Both the position numbers and the translations under genes were made by a program. Shown here one piece after another: positions 7,789 through 15,772 of a DNA stretch of 64,000 nt. Position 1 is the stretch's first letter. The number at the start of each line of letters is the position of its first letter. Location: assembly GCA_946534895.1 (NCBI GenBank), contig CAMNDE010000006.1, positions 16,016 through 80,015 of the forward strand. The letters are read 5' to 3'. Below the pieces are notes generated by a model. The model was not told the DNA's origin. It was given only the letters and a program-made list of their open reading frames with translations, and did not search any database. Origin of the DNA: UBA2943 sp946534895. Lineage in GTDB: Bacteria; Bacillota; Clostridia; Christensenellales; Aristaeellaceae.

Positions 7789-10755
7789 ATGAAATTACCC
7801 GGATATCATGAGAGTTTTGAGCATCTGCATGTCAACACCCTGCCCAATCATGCGTATTTCATTCCTTTTGGCAGCCGGGAGACGGCACTGTGCGGCGAGC
7901 GTACCGGATCGGAACGGTTTTTCCTGCTCAGCGGCAAGTGGAGCTTCCGCTATTATGAGAGCCTGCTGGATGTGCCGCAGGATATTATTGAGCAGCCCAT
8001 GAGTGAAACCACGATCCCTGTTCCGTCTGTGTGGCAGTGCCATGGATATGACCGCCATCAGTACACCAATGTCATGTATCCCATTCCCTTTGATCCGCCG
8101 TATGTGCCCTTTGAGAATCCCTGCGGACTGTATTCCCGCAGCTTCGTCTGGGAGTCTCAGGCGCAGGAAAAGGCCGCTCTGTGCTTTGAGGGCGTGGACA
8201 GCTGCTTCTACCTGTGGATCAACGGTACGTTTGCGGGATACAGTCAGGTTTCCCATTCCACCTCCGAATTTGACGTGACGGACATGCTGCGCCAGGGCGA
8301 AAACCGTATCGATGTGCTGGTGCTGAAATGGTGTGACGGCACCTATTTTGAAGACCAGGACAAGCTGCGCATGTCGGGCATCTTCCGGGATGTATACATC
8401 CTGCGCCGCAGTGAAGAGCATCTGCGGGATTATTTCGTACGCACGGCGCTGAAAGAGGGCTATACCGCAGCCGAAGTATCGGTGGAACTGGACCGGGCGG
8501 GTAATGCCCCTGTCAGATACTGGCTGCTGGATGCTGACGGAAAGGAACTGCTGCAGGGGAAAGCGGCGGACAGCATTTCGCTTTCTCTTGAAAACCCCAT
8601 TCTGTGGAACGCTGAAAATCCTTATCTGTATACGCTGCTGATGCAGTGCGGTGAGGAATGGATCGCGGAAAAGGTGGGTCTGCGCGAAATCTGCATTGAC
8701 CAGGGCGTGGTCAGGATCAACGGACAGGCCATCAAGTTCCGCGGCGTCAACCGGCATGACAGCGACCCGTTTGTGGGCTATGCCGTGGGCATGAAGGAGA
8801 TGCTGAAGGATCTGGAGGTCATGCGGCTTCATAATGTCAACGCCATCCGCACCAGCCATTATCCCAACGCGCCGGAGTTTCTGCGCCTCTGTGACCGGTT
8901 TGGCTTCTATATCATTGATGAAGCGGATATTGAAACGCATGGCGTAGGACCGGCTACCCAGAATTACGACACACTGGCGGATGACCCGGTGTATGCTCCG
9001 GTATTCCTGGACCGCATCCAGCGCTGTGTCCAGCGCGATAAGAACCGGCCCTGCGTGGTGATCTGGTCCATGGGCAATGAGTCAGGCGCGGGCTGCTGCT
9101 TTGTGGAAGCGCAGGCATGGACGAAACAGTTTGATCCGTCCCGGCTGGTGCACTATGAGCGCTCCTGGCAGAATGACCTGGAAGGACAGCTGAACACGGA
9201 CCTGTTCAGCCGCATGTATCCCAGTCTGGAGGAAATGGAGCAGTACTTCACTGACGGGAAAAATCCCAAGCCCTATATCCTGTGCGAATACTGCCACGCC
9301 ATGGGAAACGGCCCCGGCGATCTGGAGGACTATTTCCAGTTCTTCCACAGCCATGACCGGCACTGCGGCGGCTTTGTGTGGGAGTGGTGCGATCATGCCG
9401 TGTACATGGGCCGCACTGTCGACGGCAGGCCGAAGTATTACTATGGCGGTGATTTTGGCGAATACCCGCATGACGGGAATTTCTGCATGGACGGCCTGGT
9501 ATATCCGGACCGCACGCCCCACAGGGGTCTGATCGAATATCGGAATGTGTACCGCCCGGCCCGCGTCGTTGCCGCGGATGTTTCCGGGGGCCGCTTTACG
9601 CTCTGGAACACGCTGGATTTTACCTCTCTGGGGCAGGCAGTCTGCATGACATACACCATTCGCCAGAACGGGCAGGATATCTGTACCGCACCCGTTCCCG
9701 CAGAACTTCTGGACATTGCGCCGCACGGGCGCAGGGAAATCACACTGACGTATCCAAAGCAGCTGACAGGCGACTTTGCGGTGCATTTTACGGAATATGC
9801 CCTGAAGGGCACGGACCTGGTTCCTGCCGGCACCTTCCTGGGTGAGGATGAAGCGGGCAGGCAGTGCTATACGGCCCCGGAACTGCCGGAAGTTCAGGGG
9901 GAGATCCAGGTGCGGGAAACAGAGCGTCAGCTGATCATAAGCGGACCGGATTTCCGCTATGTGTACAGCAAAACACGTGCCTGCTTTGATGAAATGACCA
10001 GCCATGGCCGGTCGCTGCTCAGTCAGCCAATGGAATGGAATATCTGGCGTGCGCCCACGGACAATGACCGTCGGATCAGGGTGGAGTGGAGCAGGTTCAA
10101 CTTTGACCGCGCCGGTTCCCGCAGCCATGGTACCGAGGTTACGCTTGAAAACGGCTGCTGTGTGCTGCGGAGTGAGTTTGTCATCTGCATGGTGGTGAAT
10201 GCTTCTGCGGTAACGGGCAGCGCGGTATGGACGATCCGGCCGAACGGCGAAGTAGAGGTCACAGTGGATGCCCGGCGGAATCCGCAGATCCCGGCACTGC
10301 CAAGATTCGGCCTGCGGTTCCGTCTGCCCAGGAGCCTGTGCAAAGTGGAATATTTTGGCTTCGGCCCCTATGAGAGCTATGTGGACAAGCATCGCTCCAG
10401 CTTCAGGCACCTGTATCAGGCAGACGCTGCACAGATGCATGAGGATTACATCAAGCCCCAGGAAAACGGCAGCCACTGCGGATGTTCTTATCTGGAAGTG
10501 CGGGATTGCCTGGGCGGCCTGCGTGTACATGGGGACGATTTCAGCTTCAATGTTTCTCCCTATACGCAGGAAGAACTGACTGTGAAAAAGCACAACTTTG
10601 AACTGGAAAAGAGTGATTCCGTCATCCTGTGCGTCGATGCGTTCCAGACGGGTATCGGCTCCAACAGCTGTGGACCGATGCTGCGTGATGAATATGCTTC
10701 CCCGTCAGATATTGCCATGCATGTCACGTTCTCTCCGTTCGGTGTGTCAGAATAA
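7789..10755 (+). CDS. lacZ: Glycoside hydrolase family 2 beta-galactosidase (LacZ type)
   Basis: This 988-residue enzyme has the five-domain LacZ layout: sugar-binding jelly roll (about 40-210), immunoglobulin-like domain, TIM barrel (about 310-600), a further linker domain, and the beta-galactosidase small-chain domain at the C-terminus (about 720-985). The acid/base glutamate is E431 in MGNESGAG and the nucleophile is E500 in ILCEYCHAMGNGPGD. KFRGVNRHDSDP and IRTSHYPNAPEFL are also diagnostic. It hydrolyses terminal beta-galactosides such as lactose to galactose and glucose. With no signal peptide it should be cytoplasmic. ATG 7789 follows AAAGGAGGCAGCTT. No transporter lies next to it. Confidence 0.93.
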   Translation: MKLPGYHESFEHLHVNTLPNHAYFIPFGSRETALCGERTGSERFFLLSGKWSFRYYESLLDVPQDIIEQPMSETTIPVPSVWQCHGYDRHQYTNVMYPIPFDPPYVPFENPCGLYSRSFVWESQAQEKAALCFEGVDSCFYLWINGTFAGYSQVSHSTSEFDVTDMLRQGENRIDVLVLKWCDGTYFEDQDKLRMSGIFRDVYILRRSEEHLRDYFVRTALKEGYTAAEVSVELDRAGNAPVRYWLLDADGKELLQGKAADSISLSLENPILWNAENPYLYTLLMQCGEEWIAEKVGLREICIDQGVVRINGQAIKFRGVNRHDSDPFVGYAVGMKEMLKDLEVMRLHNVNAIRTSHYPNAPEFLRLCDRFGFYIIDEADIETHGVGPATQNYDTLADDPVYAPVFLDRIQRCVQRDKNRPCVVIWSMGNESGAGCCFVEAQAWTKQFDPSRLVHYERSWQNDLEGQLNTDLFSRMYPSLEEMEQYFTDGKNPKPYILCEYCHAMGNGPGDLEDYFQFFHSHDRHCGGFVWEWCDHAVYMGRTVDGRPKYYYGGDFGEYPHDGNFCMDGLVYPDRTPHRGLIEYRNVYRPARVVAADVSGGRFTLWNTLDFTSLGQAVCMTYTIRQNGQDICTAPVPAELLDIAPHGRREITLTYPKQLTGDFAVHFTEYALKGTDLVPAGTFLGEDEAGRQCYTAPELPEVQGEIQVRETERQLIISGPDFRYVYSKTRACFDEMTSHGRSLLSQPMEWNIWRAPTDNDRRIRVEWSRFNFDRAGSRSHGTEVTLENGCCVLRSEFVICMVVNASAVTGSAVWTIRPNGEVEVTVDARRNPQIPALPRFGLRFRLPRSLCKVEYFGFGPYESYVDKHRSSFRHLYQADAAQMHEDYIKPQENGSHCGCSYLEVRDCLGGLRVHGDDFSFNVSPYTQEELTVKKHNFELEKSDSVILCVDAFQTGIGSNSCGPMLRDEYASPSDIAMHVTFSPFGVSE

Positions 10756-10874
10756 ACCCCGATTTCCATCCTGCCGGCGGGGCCGGGATGGTTGCGCTGG
10801 GATATAACGCGCGGCTGACCAGGGAAGGGCAGAATGCATGAAAATGTGCTGCCGGGAAGGCGGCTGTACATACT

Positions 10875-10911
10875 GAAAGCGCTTTGCAGAAAAAGTCTGC
10901 AAAGCGCTTTC
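10875..10911. terminator. Strong hairpin between convergent genes
   Basis: A perfect 16-bp stem (10875-10890 with 10896-10911) encloses an AAAAG loop; it is followed by TTGATTTC on the plus strand. It separates the beta-galactosidase gene from the convergent DtxR/AraC operon. The T-tract is weak, so it may act as a mixed terminator and 3'-end stabiliser. Confidence 0.6.
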
Positions 10912-11014
10912 TTGATTTCAGGGACTGCATGGCGCAGCCCTTCACGTTGGTGAAGGTCATGACGGGGAACACCAGCTGCGCCGCCGGACCGGGTCAGGGC
11001 AATGCCCGGGCAGG

Positions 11015-11368
11015 TCATGCCATCAGGTTCCGGAAGGCCTCAAAGGAATCATCACTCATTTCCCAGCTGAAGGAAATGGCATCGCGCATGGCCAGGGACG
11101 GTTCCACACCGGCTCTTGTGAGCAACTGCTGGAAAAAAAGGACGCGTGTCCGGAGCCGTTCGGAATGTGTTTTCCCTTTGGCGGTAAAGACCAGATTTCC
11201 ATCGGGTTCCACTTCCATCAGTTCCTGCTCCCGCAGCTGCCGGAGTGCAGTACTGACGGCGGCTTTGGATACACCCAGATAATGTGCCACATCGACAGAT
11301 CTCACGCACGGATATGTTTCCTTGAGCATCTGCACGGCAAACAGATATCGGTCGTGTGTGCTGTTCAT
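11015..11368 (-). CDS. DtxR/MntR-family metal-dependent transcriptional repressor
   Basis: The 117-residue protein has the N-terminal winged helix of the DtxR/MntR family (residues 1-70: SVDVAHYLGVSKAAVSTALRQL, then an EVEPDGNLVFTAKG wing). A short dimerisation and metal-binding helical segment follows (HSERLRTRVLFFQQLL). Related repressors are 120-150 residues without the SH3-like third domain. With Fe2+ or Mn2+ such proteins bind palindromes and repress uptake genes. It overlaps the AraC gene by 4 bases (ATGA), so the two are translationally coupled, and it diverges from an iron-uptake operon whose promoter carries matching palindromes. An iron-sensing role follows from this context; the metal is not proven. 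Confidence 0.85.
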   Translation of the reverse strand: MNSTHDRYLFAVQMLKETYPCVRSVDVAHYLGVSKAAVSTALRQLREQELMEVEPDGNLVFTAKGKTHSERLRTRVLFFQQLLTRAGVEPSLAMRDAISFSWEMSDDSFEAFRNLMA

Positions 11369-11733
11369 GGCTCGGTTTCCTCCTGGCCGGCGGAAGCATG
11401 GCGCTTCCGGTATTCACTGGGCGTACAGCCTTCGATTTTTCGGAAAACATGCGTGAAATGGGAGGAGGACACAAATCCTACGGTCTCTCCGACCTTTGAG
11501 ATGCTCAGATCCGTGGCTGTCAGAAGTTCCCTGGCATTTTTGCAGCGTACGGCCTGGTGATAGGCGAGCGGGGTTATGCCCGTCTGACGCTTGAAGGTAC
11601 GCATCAGATAGCTTCCGTTCACAAACAGTGCGCCTGCAAGCTTTTCCAGGGAGAATTTTTCAGTGCTGTGTGTATTCAGATAATCCAGAGCTGCCTCCGT
11701 GAGAGCCTTGCCGCCGGTCTGCCTGGTATTCAA
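11365..11733 (-). CDS. Standalone AraC-type HTH regulator
   Basis: This 122-residue protein is almost entirely the two-helix-turn-helix AraC DNA-binding domain: LEKLAGALFVNGSYLMRTFK as HTH 1, and ISKVGETVGFVSSSHFTHVF with the closing EGCTPSEYRK as HTH 2. There is no cupin or other sensor domain; common AraC regulators are 250-320 residues. The start is TTG at 11733, preceded by GGAAGGTGA at a good distance. It is the first gene of the regulator pair with the DtxR-like repressor and faces the iron operon. A pair of direct repeats upstream of the iron promoter is a plausible target. Confidence 0.85.
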   Translation of the reverse strand: MNTRQTGGKALTEAALDYLNTHSTEKFSLEKLAGALFVNGSYLMRTFKRQTGITPLAYHQAVRCKNARELLTATDLSISKVGETVGFVSSSHFTHVFRKIEGCTPSEYRKRHASAGQEETEP

Positions 11734-11764
11734 GCCGAGTCACCTTCCTGATCCGTGTCCTGAA

Positions 11765-11808
11765 ATTAGTTATATCTAACCTTCTGATAAATGTTAACAT
11801 AAACTAAC
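11765..11808 (-). promoter_or_regulatory. Promoter of the AraC/DtxR operon covered by two operator palindromes
   Basis: On the minus strand TTAACA (-35, 11792-11797) and TATAAC (-10, 11769-11774) are 17 bases apart. Two 16-bp inverted repeats of the form RTTAR-N6-CTAAC overlap them: 11765-11780 on the -10 and 11793-11808 on the -35. This suggests autoregulation by the DtxR-like repressor. Confidence 0.65.
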
Positions 11809-11833
11809 CGCGTTGTCACGGCTTTTGGAAAAA

Positions 11834-11874
11834 GGTCAATATTGGGCAATTAAACAAGTCAAACTGGTCAATAT
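11834..11874 (+). promoter_or_regulatory. Direct repeats GGTCAATAT upstream of the iron promoter
   Basis: GGTCAATAT occurs at 11834-11842 and 11866-11874, exactly 32 bases apart (three helical turns), with the second copy just upstream of the -35 region of the FTR1 operon. Direct repeats in this position are typical of AraC-type activator sites. Confidence 0.4.
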
Positions 11875-11903
11875 CAGGATAGAAATACGATAAATGGTTG
11901 TGC

Positions 11904-11934
11904 TATGATATGGCGCAAGTTAGTGAAAACTAAC
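11904..11934 (+). promoter_or_regulatory. Promoter and operator of the iron-uptake operon
   Basis: An extended -10 (TGC then TATGAT at 11904-11909) is followed by the perfect palindrome GTTAGTGAAAACTAAC at 11919-11934. That would cover the first transcribed bases, about 50 bases before the FTR1 start codon. No good -35 is visible, which fits a promoter needing an activator. Confidence 0.6.
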
Positions 11935-11983
11935 GGTTTCCCTTCTTCTGGGGAAGAAGCGGGAAGGAAATGGAGGACTTAGA

Positions 11984-13732
11984 ATGAGAAAGTCAAGGCT
12001 CGCCGCGAGTCTGCTGTGCGGCCTGATGGTAATGATGCTGGTGCTGCCCATGGGGGCTTTTGCCGAAGAAGCGTCCACCCGCTGGGCGGATGCCTCGGAT
12101 GAAATAGACAAGTACCTGGACGCCGCTTTTGAGAGCTATCTGGATGGCGATGCGAAAACGGCCTATGACAATGTGAGCAACGCCTATTTCCGGGTATATG
12201 AAACCACCGGTTTTGAGCGGCAGACCATGAGCTATGTTTCCGGCAACCGGAAAAATGCGGTGGAAATGCAGTTTTCCGCCTGCAAGGCCGCGGTGAAGAA
12301 GGAAAACACGGACCAGGAGACCATCGTCTCTGTCCGAAGCGCGCTGAAAAAGCTGAAGACCATGATCCGCGAGGACGGGAACAAGCTTGCGGCGATACAG
12401 GGCGGTGTGCAGAGCGAAACCAAGTATTACAAGCGCGGTGAGCTGGTGTCCACTGATCCCTATCCGGAATACTCGGCTGACCCCGGTGCCGCACAGAAGT
12501 ATGCCAACTGGTATGAGGCGGCAACCCTGGTAAAGGAACTTCTGGATACCGCCTACATGGGATATCTGGACAAGGATTTTGAGGCGGCTCAGGACAACCT
12601 GAACACCGCCTACTACTCCGTGTATGAAGAGTCCGGGCTGAATCACAGGATCTATACGGACCTGACATTGAAAGACCGGCAGAAAATGGATGGCTACTTT
12701 TCCAACCTGCAGGGCCTGCTCGATAACGCGCAGGTCAAGTATCAGAAAAACAAGTACCGTACCACCACCGATGGCGCCAAGAACACGGTGCTGAAGCTGG
12801 CCAAGGCGCTGGACACGAAGGAAGAGGAAGCCAGGGCAGCGCTTGCTGCGGAATCAGGCGAAGCGGCCGGTGAAACCCAGGAGGAAGCCGCGCAGCAGAC
12901 CGATCCCCGGCTGCTGACGTTCCTGGGTGCCTTCGGCATCATTGTCCGTGAGGGCCTGGAAGCCATTCTGGTCATCGCTGCCATCATCGCGTACCTGACC
13001 AAGAGCGGGAACAGCAGGAACCTCAAGAATGTGTATATCGGCGCGGCTGCCGGTGTGGCGGCCAGCTTCATCGCCGCCGGCATTCTGGCCTGGGAAAAGC
13101 AGGCGTTTGTAGGCGCGGGTCTTGCACAGGAAGTGATCGAGGGCATTACCGCACTGATTGCTGTGTGTGTGCTGTTCTATGTGAGCAACTGGATGATCTC
13201 CAAGGCGGAAGCCGCTTCCTGGAGCCGGTATATCGACGGCAAGGTGCAGTCCTCCGTGGAACAGGGCAGTGCCTTCGCTCTGGCATTCACTGCCTTCCTC
13301 TCCGTGTTCCGTGAAGGCGCGGAAGTGGTGCTGTTCTACCAGCCGATGCTTTCGGAAGGCAATCCCGGAATGGTGTGGGCCGGCTTCGGCGCAGGCTGCG
13401 TGCTTCTGGTGTTCGTGTATCTGGCGATCACCAAGCTGTCCATCAAGCTGCCGATCAAGCTGTTCTTCACCGCGACATCCATTCTGATGGCGATCATGTG
13501 CGTTTCCTTCCTGGGCAGCGGCATCAAGGAGCTGGCGGAAGGCAACGTGTTTGACCTGACACTGCGTGTGCCCGGTGTACCGGAGAACGACGTGATTCAG
13601 ATCTTCGGCATTTATCCCTGGATGGAAACTCTGCTGCCTCAGCTGATCCTTTCGATCATCCTGCTGGTCACGTTCCTGATGGCCCATTACCGCGGCCGGA
13701 TCGATGCGCTGAAAGCACAGTATTCCAAGTAA
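11984..13732 (+). CDS. FTR1-family iron permease with duplicated extracellular helical domain
   Basis: The 582-residue protein starts with a signal peptide (KSRLAASLLCGLMVMMLVLP, cleavage after AFA). A helical extracellular part (about 35-300) contains two similar copies: one from about residue 38 with ESYLDGDAKTAYDNVSNAYF, one from about residue 181 with MGYLDKDFEAAQDNLNTAYY. From about 315 to the end come seven membrane helices with the two REXXE iron-binding motifs of the FTR1/EfeU family, REGLE near 322 and REGAE near 442. These motifs move oxidised or ferrous iron across the membrane. It is the first gene of the operon. A P19-like protein follows, as in the FetMP/P19 systems of Campylobacter and E. 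coli. Confidence 0.92.
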   Translation: MRKSRLAASLLCGLMVMMLVLPMGAFAEEASTRWADASDEIDKYLDAAFESYLDGDAKTAYDNVSNAYFRVYETTGFERQTMSYVSGNRKNAVEMQFSACKAAVKKENTDQETIVSVRSALKKLKTMIREDGNKLAAIQGGVQSETKYYKRGELVSTDPYPEYSADPGAAQKYANWYEAATLVKELLDTAYMGYLDKDFEAAQDNLNTAYYSVYEESGLNHRIYTDLTLKDRQKMDGYFSNLQGLLDNAQVKYQKNKYRTTTDGAKNTVLKLAKALDTKEEEARAALAAESGEAAGETQEEAAQQTDPRLLTFLGAFGIIVREGLEAILVIAAIIAYLTKSGNSRNLKNVYIGAAAGVAASFIAAGILAWEKQAFVGAGLAQEVIEGITALIAVCVLFYVSNWMISKAEAASWSRYIDGKVQSSVEQGSAFALAFTAFLSVFREGAEVVLFYQPMLSEGNPGMVWAGFGAGCVLLVFVYLAITKLSIKLPIKLFFTATSILMAIMCVSFLGSGIKELAEGNVFDLTLRVPGVPENDVIQIFGIYPWMETLLPQLILSIILLVTFLMAHYRGRIDALKAQYSK

Positions 13733-13744
13733 CACAGATACCCC

Positions 13745-13769
13745 CGCGGACAGCCCCGCGCAGTCCGCG
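13745..13769 (+). other. Intercistronic hairpin
   Basis: CGCGGAC and GTCCGCG form a GC-rich stem 12 bases after the FTR1 stop codon. With no T-tract it is more likely an RNA-stability element than a terminator. Confidence 0.35.
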
Positions 13770-13808
13770 CAGGATATACAATTGACAATGATGTAGGAGG
13801 ATTTCACG

Positions 13809-14357
13809 ATGAAAAAGTTTTTTGCCCTGCTGCTGACTGCTATGCTGCTGATGAGCATGACCGCCGTTGGTCTCGCTGAAGAAGCGGGTTTCGATGAATA
13901 TGAACTGGGTGTGGAAGGCGAGCAGACCGTCGACTTCATGACCCTGTCAATGGTGTATTTCCAGCCCGTGGACATGGCTCCCGCCGAGAATGCCACCCCC
14001 AAGGAAGGCTCTGACCTGCACATCGAAGTGGACCTGACCGCCAATGAGAACCCCTATGGCTTCCCGGTGGACGGCTGGGTGCCCTATCTGAGCATTGACT
14101 TCGTGATCAAGGATCTGGAAGGCAAGGAAGTGTATTCCGGTTCCATGATGCCCATGGCCGCCAGCGATGGCCCCCACTATGGCAACAACATCCCTCTGGC
14201 AGAAGGCGAGTACACCGTGACCCTGTACATCAAGAGCCCTGCTGAGAACGGCTACCTGCTGCATGTGGATGCGGAAACCGGCGTTGAGGCGGATTCCTTC
14301 TGGACCGAGCCTCTGGAAGTCACCTGGACCGGCTGGAAGTTCGTCAAGGAATGGTAA
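13809..14357 (+). CDS. P19/FetP-type periplasmic iron-binding protein (TPD superfamily)
   Basis: The 182-residue protein has a signal peptide (FFALLLTAMLLMSMTAV, cleavage near GLAEE) and a single P19-like beta-sandwich domain. Likely metal ligands are visible: H71 in SDLHIEVDL, a Met cluster M113-M116 in SGSMMPM, H123 in GPHYG and H152 in LLHVDA. These match the Cu/Fe site of Campylobacter P19, made of histidines and a methionine, plus an acidic face. Family members are about 160-180 residues. P19 proteins work with an FTR1 permease to deliver iron, which agrees with the gene order. ATG 13809 follows GTAGGAGGATTTCACG. Confidence 0.9.
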   Translation: MKKFFALLLTAMLLMSMTAVGLAEEAGFDEYELGVEGEQTVDFMTLSMVYFQPVDMAPAENATPKEGSDLHIEVDLTANENPYGFPVDGWVPYLSIDFVIKDLEGKEVYSGSMMPMAASDGPHYGNNIPLAEGEYTVTLYIKSPAENGYLLHVDAETGVEADSFWTEPLEVTWTGWKFVKEW

Positions 14358-14383
14358 GCTGATTCCCGGATAATACTGTCAGT

Positions 14384-14422
14384 ATGCTGGCGCGTCCCCC
14401 GCGGGGGAGGACGCGCCAGCAT
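14384..14422 (+). other. Very stable intercistronic hairpin
   Basis: A perfect 14-bp stem, ATGCTGGCGCGTCC with GGACGCGCCAGCAT, surrounds a GC-rich loop between the P19 gene and the DUF2318 gene. There is no directly following T-run. It may hold back 3' decay and so keep P19 message in excess over the membrane components. Confidence 0.6.
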
Positions 14423-14461
14423 TGTGTGCGTTTACAGATAATTATTTTTGGGGGTTCTGAC

Positions 14462-15757
14462 GTGTTCAAGTATATCTGGATGGTGACGCAGGATCTGTTT
14501 CTTGCCGTCACACTGACCACCCTCATGCATGTGATGCTGTCACGGCTGCTTGGCAGAAAGGGACAGATGGTCCATGGAATCGCCCTGATCGCGGGCGTTC
14601 TCGCTTCTGTCACGCTGGCTGCCGTGAAATTCAATACGAGACTCATTATATCCAGCCATTGGAATCATTACATTTACGCGGTTATTCTGGTGCTGACACT
14701 GCTGGTTCTGATCCTGACGGCCCTGTTCGGCCGGAAGGAAAACGGGAAAATGCATGCGGGGAGCATGATTCTCTGCGCTGCGGGTTCCCTTCTGTCAGCC
14801 ACGCTGATCTTCTATGCCCTGCCCGGCGTACTGCTGTATCCGTTCAGCTTCAATACCATGGGCCAGGGCTATCTGTCCTCATATTACATGGTGCGTATGG
14901 CCGGATGGCTTGGCGCACTGGTACTCCTGTTCGTATATTCGCGCCTGCTTTCACGCTGTGCGCTGTACATAAAGCCCTACGGCCTGGTTCCCTTTGCGAT
15001 GAACGCAGGCCTGCTTTCCTTTGCTGCATACTGTTTCGGCCGCTACTTTGTTCCCTGGGTCAACCGGGCCAAGTGGCTCAAGTGGCCTGTGAAATACACG
15101 GGTGACGCCTACGGGTGGATCGGCGACTGGATGATGTTTACCGCCAATCATTCCATGCTGTTCATCTGGATCACGGTAGTGATCGCCGCGGTGATGGCAG
15201 TCCTGCTCTTCCGGCAGGGCACAGTCATCCGGGAACCCTATGACAACCCCGCCCAGCTACGCAAGCTGAAAGCCCGGAACCGGCACTGGCGGCGTGTGGC
15301 CGCAGGCATTCTGGTGTGCATCTGCCTGTGCACGGTGATCATGACAGTGGTAAAGACCAACGACACCAAGCAGGTGGAGCTTTCCGCGCCGGAAGCGTAT
15401 ACCGTGGACGAGGCAGCCGGTGTCATTCTGGTACCGATGGAGGCTGTCAGCGACGGACATCTGCACCGGTTTGAGTACAAGACGGAAAAGAACATCAATG
15501 TCCGCTGGATCGCGGTGAAGAAACCGGGTTCCGCATCCTACGGCGTGGGTCTGGATGCCTGCGAGGTGTGCGGCAATGCGGGATACTTTGAGCGCAGCGG
15601 CCAGGTCATCTGCAAGCGCTGCGACGTGGTGATGAACATCAACACCATTGGCTTCAAGGGCGGCTGCAACCCGATTCCCTTGCCTTACGAGGTGAAGGAC
15701 GGCAGCCTGGTCTTCAAGCTGAGCGATATTATTGCGGGTGAAAAAGAATTCAGATAA
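14462..15757 (+). CDS. DUF2318 Fe-S-type membrane protein
   Basis: I start this gene at GTG 14462, preceded by GGGGGT at 8 bases. An in-frame ATG upstream at 14384 lies inside the 14-bp hairpin and lacks a ribosome site. The product of about 431 residues has 8-9 membrane helices in its first 330 residues. Its C-terminal DUF2318 domain carries cysteine pairs CEVCGNAGYF and CKRCDVVMN, a later GFKGGCNP and the closing DGSLVFKLSDI. In P19 loci this protein sits between P19 and the ABC-like permeases and is thought to transfer electrons or bind metal. The mechanism is not established. It is the third gene of the operon. Confidence 0.85.
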   Translation: MFKYIWMVTQDLFLAVTLTTLMHVMLSRLLGRKGQMVHGIALIAGVLASVTLAAVKFNTRLIISSHWNHYIYAVILVLTLLVLILTALFGRKENGKMHAGSMILCAAGSLLSATLIFYALPGVLLYPFSFNTMGQGYLSSYYMVRMAGWLGALVLLFVYSRLLSRCALYIKPYGLVPFAMNAGLLSFAAYCFGRYFVPWVNRAKWLKWPVKYTGDAYGWIGDWMMFTANHSMLFIWITVVIAAVMAVLLFRQGTVIREPYDNPAQLRKLKARNRHWRRVAAGILVCICLCTVIMTVVKTNDTKQVELSAPEAYTVDEAAGVILVPMEAVSDGHLHRFEYKTEKNINVRWIAVKKPGSASYGVGLDACEVCGNAGYFERSGQVICKRCDVVMNINTIGFKGGCNPIPLPYEVKDGSLVFKLSDIIAGEKEFR

Positions 15758-15772
15758 GGAGGGCGCTTCGCA

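Noticed and set aside
10875..10911. Catabolite-response-element-like TGAAAGCGCTTTGCA after the beta-galactosidase gene
   Set aside because: It is the arm of a perfect 16-bp stem-loop downstream of the gene, with one base too many for a cre, so it is a 3'-end hairpin.
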